NCBI RefSeq assembly: GCF_050459865.1
Contig: NZ_JBCMNM010000101.1
Location: 1 to 9,266, forward strand
Direction: 5' to 3'
Length of the DNA: 9,266 nt
Source: Rummeliibacillus pycnus_B
GTDB lineage: Bacteria > Bacillota > Bacilli > Bacillales_A > Planococcaceae
Under the pieces are notes generated by a model. That model was not told where the DNA came from. It did not search any database and saw only the letters and a program-made list of their open reading frames with translations. Both the position numbers and the translations under genes were made by a program. The first letter of the stretch is position 1, and each line of letters begins with the position of its first letter. Shown here piece after piece: positions 5,837-9,266 of the stretch.

Positions 5837-6746
5837 AGATTACATTTACTAATTTACTTACATATTCTTGAAACTTTTTAACTAATGCATGTTGTGGATT
5901 TTTTTCTGAGTAGATGCATCCAAAAGAAAGATCAGGTACAAAATGATTGTCAGCCAAAGATATGGGAATGATACGTCCAGTTTCAACGTATGGATCATCT
6001 GTCAAAAGATAACTGGATAGCACACTAATGGCCAATCCTTCTGCAACGGTTTTTTTTAAGACTTCTGAATTAGACGTATGGAATAGTACATTTACAGTAC
6101 TATCATTGTCGACTAATGAATAAATAAATTCTTCCCAAAACTGACTAGTATATAAAACAATAGGATAGTCATATAAATCCCGAACAGTTAATGATTGTTT
6201 AAATGCAAGGGGAGAATCTTTCGGTACAATCACTTGAAAATATGCATTATAATCAAGTTTTTTAAATAATAAGTGCTCAGGTAGAGAATTTTCAAAGGAT
6301 TTTTTAATCGATGTAAATCCCATATCCAACGAATGTTCTTTGATGTTTTTTAGAATATTTTTACTTTCCATTTCGATAATAGTCACTTTTATTTGAGGAT
6401 AATCTTTTTTAAAAAGGGTAAGTGTTTTAGGTAAAAAATTCATTAAACTTGGTATGGCAGCTATTTTGAGTTCTCCCTTAAAGGTAGAAGTAATGGTTTG
6501 AGCATCTTCTTTTATTTTTTCTATGCTTTCCACAATTTTTAACGCATTATGAACAATGGATTTGCCTTCCTCGGTTGGCATTGTTCCAAAACGAGATCGT
6601 TTAAATAGTTTTATGCCTAACTCTTTTTCTAATAATGAAATGGATTGACTAATTGCAGACTGTGAAACATGGAGATTTTGTGCTGCTATTGACATGGACT
6701 GTGTATGGATGATTTCTTTAATATACTCCATCTGTTCTAGATTCAT
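5835..6746 (-). CDS. LysR-family transcriptional regulator
   Basis: A 303-aa regulator of standard LysR length. The N-terminal winged helix-turn-helix covers about 1-60, with SMSIAAQNLHVSQSAISQSI (17-36) as the DNA-reading part and LEKELGIKLFKR (39-50) as the following helix. The linker helix runs to about 90, and a periplasmic-binding-like effector domain occupies 91-300. The effector is unknown. The start ATG (6744-6746) has AAAGGGG (6755-6761) with 8-nt spacing. It is transcribed away from the MFS exporter across 113 bp, the usual arrangement of a LysR regulator and its target, so control of the exporter gene and of itself is likely. B. subtilis-type paralogues are numerous and I do not recognise a specific orthologue. 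Confidence 0.94.
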   Translation of the reverse strand: MNLEQMEYIKEIIHTQSMSIAAQNLHVSQSAISQSISLLEKELGIKLFKRSRFGTMPTEEGKSIVHNALKIVESIEKIKEDAQTITSTFKGELKIAAIPSLMNFLPKTLTLFKKDYPQIKVTIIEMESKNILKNIKEHSLDMGFTSIKKSFENSLPEHLLFKKLDYNAYFQVIVPKDSPLAFKQSLTVRDLYDYPIVLYTSQFWEEFIYSLVDNDSTVNVLFHTSNSEVLKKTVAEGLAISVLSSYLLTDDPYVETGRIIPISLADNHFVPDLSFGCIYSEKNPQHALVKKFQEYVSKLVNVI

Positions 6747-6770
6747 ATAATATGCCCCTTTTGGTATTAG

Positions 6771-6784
6771 TAATACTTATATTA
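6771..6784. promoter_or_regulatory. candidate LysR binding site
   Basis: TAATA (6771-6775), CTTA, TATTA (6780-6784): a 14-bp inverted repeat in the divergent lysR/MFS intergenic region. Interrupted dyads of roughly this size (T-N11-A type) are typical of LysR sites. The same arms recur at 6809-6825 with a longer spacer. The region is very AT-rich, so chance is a serious alternative. Confidence 0.35.
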
Positions 6785-6801
6785 ACATTAGAAATCATAA
6801 T

Positions 6802-6829
6802 TTTACATAATAATTCATTATATTATACT
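6802..6829 (+). promoter_or_regulatory. candidate sigma-A promoter of the MFS exporter
   Basis: TTTACA (6802-6807), 16 nt, TATACT (6824-6829): both 5/6 matches with near-ideal spacing. The predicted start, about 6836, leaves a short leader to the GAGGGG site (6846-6851) and ATG 6860. Confidence 0.55.
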
Positions 6830-6859
6830 GGTATATAGAATGAATGAGGGGTTGTAATT

Positions 6860-8287
6860 ATGGAACAACTTAAAGAAGAAAAAGATAGTTATCTATTTAT
6901 TATATTAGCTATATTTTTAGGCAATTTTTTAGCGTTTATTAATTCTGGTACTGTTAATGTAGCATTACCATCTATTATGAGGGAACTGCATACGAATTTA
7001 AATTCCGTTCAATGGATTTTAACAGGATTTATGCTTGCCATAGGAACCGTTGCTCCAGTTGTCGGTTTTCTGGGAAACAAATTTGGGTATAAGCAAATAT
7101 ATGTATTTGCTCTTGTCGGTCTAACTATTTCTTCTGCATTATGTGGTTTAGCAGGAAATATTGTCACATTAATTATTTTTCGTATTTTACAAGGTATCTG
7201 TTCAGGTATCATTCAAATAGCTACAATGACCATTATTTATCAATCAGTTAAAAAAGAAAAACAGGCAATGGCAATTAGCCTGTGGACGGTATCTATTATG
7301 GTTGCCCCTGCAATTGGGCCAACATTGGGAGGATTATTGACCAATTCATTTGGGTGGAAGGCGTTGTTTTTCTCATGTATACCAGTGGGAATTATTGCCA
7401 CACTGTGTGCAATTTTCTTTATTCCTTCTAGTAAAAAAGAAAATACTGTCTCATTAGATATAATAGGGCTACTAACAGTTGTGATTGGAAATGTTTCCTT
7501 CTTAATGTATTTTAGCAAAGGATCTGAATTAGGATGGTCTTCTGCTTCTGCGATAGCATTATTAGTTTTAGGCGTTATTGGTATCGTTCTTTTTATTTGG
7601 AGAGAATTAATGGCGAAAGAACCGTTATTAAATTTAAGGGTGTTAAAATATCCCAAATTTGTACTGGGGACTCTTTTAAATTGCCTTATTTCGATTGGGC
7701 TTTACTCAAGTGTTTATCTCATTCCATTATTTATGGAAGAAGCGCAAGGAGCATCTTCCTTTATGAGTGGTTTTGTCATGCTACCAGGAGCATTGATTAT
7801 GATTGTAGTCACCATAATCACAGGGAAATTCAATGGCAAATTTGACTCAGCTTGGTTTGTTGTATGTGGAGCAGTCCTATTAAGTGTTGCAACATGGGAA
7901 TTTAGTGAGTTGAAAATGAATACTTCAATAGCTTCTATCACACTATTTATGATTGTACGTTATATTGGAGTTGGTCTTGCAACATCTCCTATCGCTACTA
8001 TTTCAATGAGTGTTATTCCACAGGAACAAATCGGACATGCTACATCCATTTCAAATTGGCTTCGTCAAGCTGTGTCCGCATTGTCCATTGCAGTTTTTAG
8101 TAGCATTTTAGCAGCTAGAACACAAACGCATCTACTTGAACTGAAAGGTCATAAATTTGGAGAAGCCTTGAAGCAAGGGGCATTTCTTCTAGCATCAAAT
8201 GACACATTTCTAGTAGCATTCGCCATTCTTGTTTTCTCTATTCCTATTTCTTTTTTTATGTTCAGTAGGAAGCAAAACAATTTATAG
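6860..8287 (+). CDS. DHA2-type (14-TM) MFS efflux transporter
   Basis: A 475-aa integral membrane protein of the EmrB/QacA drug:H+ antiporter branch of the major facilitator superfamily. About 14 hydrophobic helices are visible, from about 12-32 through 450-470. Motifs in order are NVALPSIM in TM1 (33-40), motif A GFLGNKFGYKQ (69-79), motif B RILQG (108-112) with GICSG, motif C APAIGPTLGG (149-158), and GHATSISNWLRQ (392-403) before TM13. The TM1 Asp of the usual LDxTIVNVALP motif is replaced: the segment reads INSGTVNVALP, with Asn28 in that place. Charged residues inside membrane segments are sparse. It has a good promoter and a GAGGGG ribosome binding site 8 nt from ATG, and ends in a strong terminator. 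It is probably controlled by the divergent LysR protein. The substrate cannot be inferred. Confidence 0.93.
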   Translation: MEQLKEEKDSYLFIILAIFLGNFLAFINSGTVNVALPSIMRELHTNLNSVQWILTGFMLAIGTVAPVVGFLGNKFGYKQIYVFALVGLTISSALCGLAGNIVTLIIFRILQGICSGIIQIATMTIIYQSVKKEKQAMAISLWTVSIMVAPAIGPTLGGLLTNSFGWKALFFSCIPVGIIATLCAIFFIPSSKKENTVSLDIIGLLTVVIGNVSFLMYFSKGSELGWSSASAIALLVLGVIGIVLFIWRELMAKEPLLNLRVLKYPKFVLGTLLNCLISIGLYSSVYLIPLFMEEAQGASSFMSGFVMLPGALIMIVVTIITGKFNGKFDSAWFVVCGAVLLSVATWEFSELKMNTSIASITLFMIVRYIGVGLATSPIATISMSVIPQEQIGHATSISNWLRQAVSALSIAVFSSILAARTQTHLLELKGHKFGEALKQGAFLLASNDTFLVAFAILVFSIPISFFMFSRKQNNL

Positions 8288-8323
8288 AGTTTATTTGAAT
8301 ATAAATGTTATACCTAAAATTAG

Positions 8324-8372
8324 AAAGTGCAGACTTTATACATATGTTAATGTACAAAGTTTGCACTTTTTT
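8324..8372. terminator. long-stem terminator between the MFS and FMN reductase genes
   Basis: A 20-nt arm at 8324-8343 (starting AAAGTGCAGACTTT) pairs with 8350-8369 (ending TTTGCACTTT) around the 6-nt loop ATGTTA. There is one G-U pair and one A/C mismatch. A run of six T (8367-8372) follows on the plus strand. The minus-strand tail TTTCTAATTTT is also T-rich, so it probably terminates both convergent units. Confidence 0.9.
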
Positions 8373-8449
8373 GTACCCATAAGGTTACCTGATATTCCGT
8401 ATTGATTACTTTAATGTCTCTGTATATATAATCTTAGTTTTATCTTTAG

Positions 8450-9013
8450 TTAAAATGAACCTTTGGCTATGACTTCTTTTAATTTTTCATTTAACAAGTT
8501 AGCTTGTGTTATTGCTTGTTTATCCTGTGAAATATCTCCTGGACGATGGCCTTCCCCAATAATATATGCAGGGAAATTTATATCTAAGAAATCAAATGTA
8601 TATTTGAACTGTTGAATAAGAGGTAGGCCTTTGATATAAGGATCATCTCCACCTACGGTCACCACAATTGCATTTTTTGTTTTCAATTGTTCTCTAAATT
8701 GAGGATATCGGTTATCTCGAATTGCATGGCTTATACGATCAACCATATTTTTCATTAAGCCTGACATCGTATACCAATATACAGGTGTAGAAAAAACGAG
8801 CAAGTCACTTTCCATAAACGCTTCAATAATTTGATCATAATCATCATCAACAGGTTGAAAACCATTTACATCATGTCGTAAATCGTGTATCGGTTTAATA
8901 TTTAATTTTCTTAAATTAATTTTTTGATGCTGTATGTCCTTTGTGACAATATCGGTTAAGATTTCAGTATTACCATTTTCTCTCGAGCTACCTATAAAAC
9001 AGGTGATTCTCAT
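8450..9013 (-). CDS. NAD(P)H-dependent FMN reductase / flavodoxin-family protein
   Basis: A 187-aa cytoplasmic flavoprotein of the flavodoxin-like fold. The N-terminal FMN phosphate loop is IGSSRENGNTEIL (7-19). The second flavin-contact segment is STPVYWYTMSGLMKNMVDR (75-93), characteristic of the NADPH-dependent FMN reductase/WrbA-like group. It probably transfers two electrons from NAD(P)H to FMN, quinones or nitro/azo compounds; the physiological substrate is unknown. I chose ATG 9011-9013 because GGAGGAG (9023-9029) lies just upstream and the protein then begins directly with the first beta strand (MRITCFIGSS). The same frame stays open to an ATG at 9160, but those 49 extra residues look non-homologous and are partly encoded by the GC-richer element. 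A candidate promoter is adjacent. It converges on the MFS gene across the long terminator. Confidence 0.9.
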   Translation of the reverse strand: MRITCFIGSSRENGNTEILTDIVTKDIQHQKINLRKLNIKPIHDLRHDVNGFQPVDDDYDQIIEAFMESDLLVFSTPVYWYTMSGLMKNMVDRISHAIRDNRYPQFREQLKTKNAIVVTVGGDDPYIKGLPLIQQFKYTFDFLDINFPAYIIGEGHRPGDISQDKQAITQANLLNEKLKEVIAKGSF

Positions 9014-9037
9014 ATATTGACTCTCCTCCAATACATA

Positions 9038-9064
9038 ATTATATAAAAAGTGTAAATGAATCAA
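9038..9064 (-). promoter_or_regulatory. candidate promoter of the FMN reductase gene
   Basis: On the minus strand, TTGATT (9059-9064) and a perfect -10 TATAAT (9038-9043), but with a short 15-nt spacer. Transcription would begin near 9031, right before the GGAGGAG site. This placement supports the short start at 9013, because the longer frame would begin upstream of the promoter. Confidence 0.45.
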
Positions 9065-9120
9065 TTTCATCATGCAAAATTTAAATAAAATATATGAATT
9101 TTTCATGATTTTCAATTTTG

Positions 9121-9190
9121 GTAATTGCAACGCTTTCCCGGCGACCCCTCGAAAATGCATTCGAATTTCCTTCGTGCGGTGTTAATTCAG
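9121..9190 (-). repeat. possible dispersed intergenic repeat, GC-richer, inverted relative to the left edge
   Basis: Read on the minus strand it shows ACGAAG (9170-9175), ATTCGAATGCATTTTCGAG (9149-9167), a TCGCC block (9140-9144) and GGGAAAGCG (9131-9139). ACGAAG to AAAGCG spans 45 nt here and 41 nt in the element at 1-60, with AATGC between them in both. It contains the palindrome AATGCATT (9154-9161) flanked by TTCGA/TCGAA. It is conspicuously GC-rich in an AT-rich background. Family membership is inferred from these shared blocks and from memory of similar Bacillaceae repeats. Confidence 0.35.
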
Positions 9191-9266
9191 TGAAGTTCAT
9201 TTATAGGCCAAGAAAATTTATAATAAAAATCTTGTATAGCTATCTATGTTGATGTGGAATTAGCGA
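9191..9266. other. right-edge AT-rich sequence
   Basis: No gene, ribosome binding site or hairpin that I can support. A neighbouring gene probably lies beyond the window. Confidence 0.4.

Noticed and set aside
1..9266. Defence island, prophage, biosynthetic cluster or CRISPR array
   Set aside because: All nine genes belong to recognisable housekeeping, stress or transport families, and no array-like direct repeats, integrase or phage genes are visible.

Overview
The window is AT-rich DNA that looks like a chromosomal segment from a low-GC Gram-positive bacterium of the Bacillaceae/Planococcaceae type. The reasons are strong GGAGG-type ribosome binding sites, sigma-A-like promoters, a lipoprotein of the VanW family, and proteins resembling Bacillus subtilis KatE, OhrR, BsaA (glutathione peroxidase) and YunC. 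The genus cannot be fixed from the sequence alone. I see no phage, transposase, integron, CRISPR, tRNA or rRNA genes.

Layout, left to right. 1-60: a GC-richer piece resembling a dispersed intergenic repeat. 189-222: hairpin terminator. 257-2263 (-): large-subunit catalase KatE. 2434-3432 (+): VanW-domain lipoprotein, divergent from katE. 3449-3485: hairpin terminator between convergent genes. 3501-4127 (-): RraA-like/HMG aldolase-family protein. 4292-4348: two inverted repeats that overlap the likely promoter of the next operon. 4363-4806 and 4813-5286 (+): an OhrR-like MarR regulator with two cysteines and a glutathione peroxidase, 6 bp apart. 5441-5743 (+): YunC (DUF1805). 5798-5836: hairpin terminator. 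5835-6746 (-): LysR regulator, divergent from a 14-TM DHA2-type MFS exporter at 6860-8287 (+). 8324-8372: very long hairpin terminator. 8450-9013 (-): small NAD(P)H-dependent FMN reductase/flavodoxin-like protein. 9121-9190: a second GC-richer piece, related in layout to the one at the left end but inverted.

How the genes may work together. Three transcription units plausibly belong to oxidative or electrophile defence: the catalase for H2O2, the redox-regulated glutathione peroxidase for organic peroxides, and the flavin reductase for quinones or similar compounds. The LysR-MFS pair looks like a locally regulated drug or metabolite exporter. This grouping is an inference from families and adjacency, and each unit has its own regulation and terminators.

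No radically new system is visible. The most interesting point is the OhrR-like/peroxidase operon. It has two tandem palindromes 30 bp apart (about three helical turns), with a half-site unlike the classical Bacillus OhrR box as I remember it. The regulator has a second, C-terminal cysteine, and the peroxidase has an altered active-site loop.
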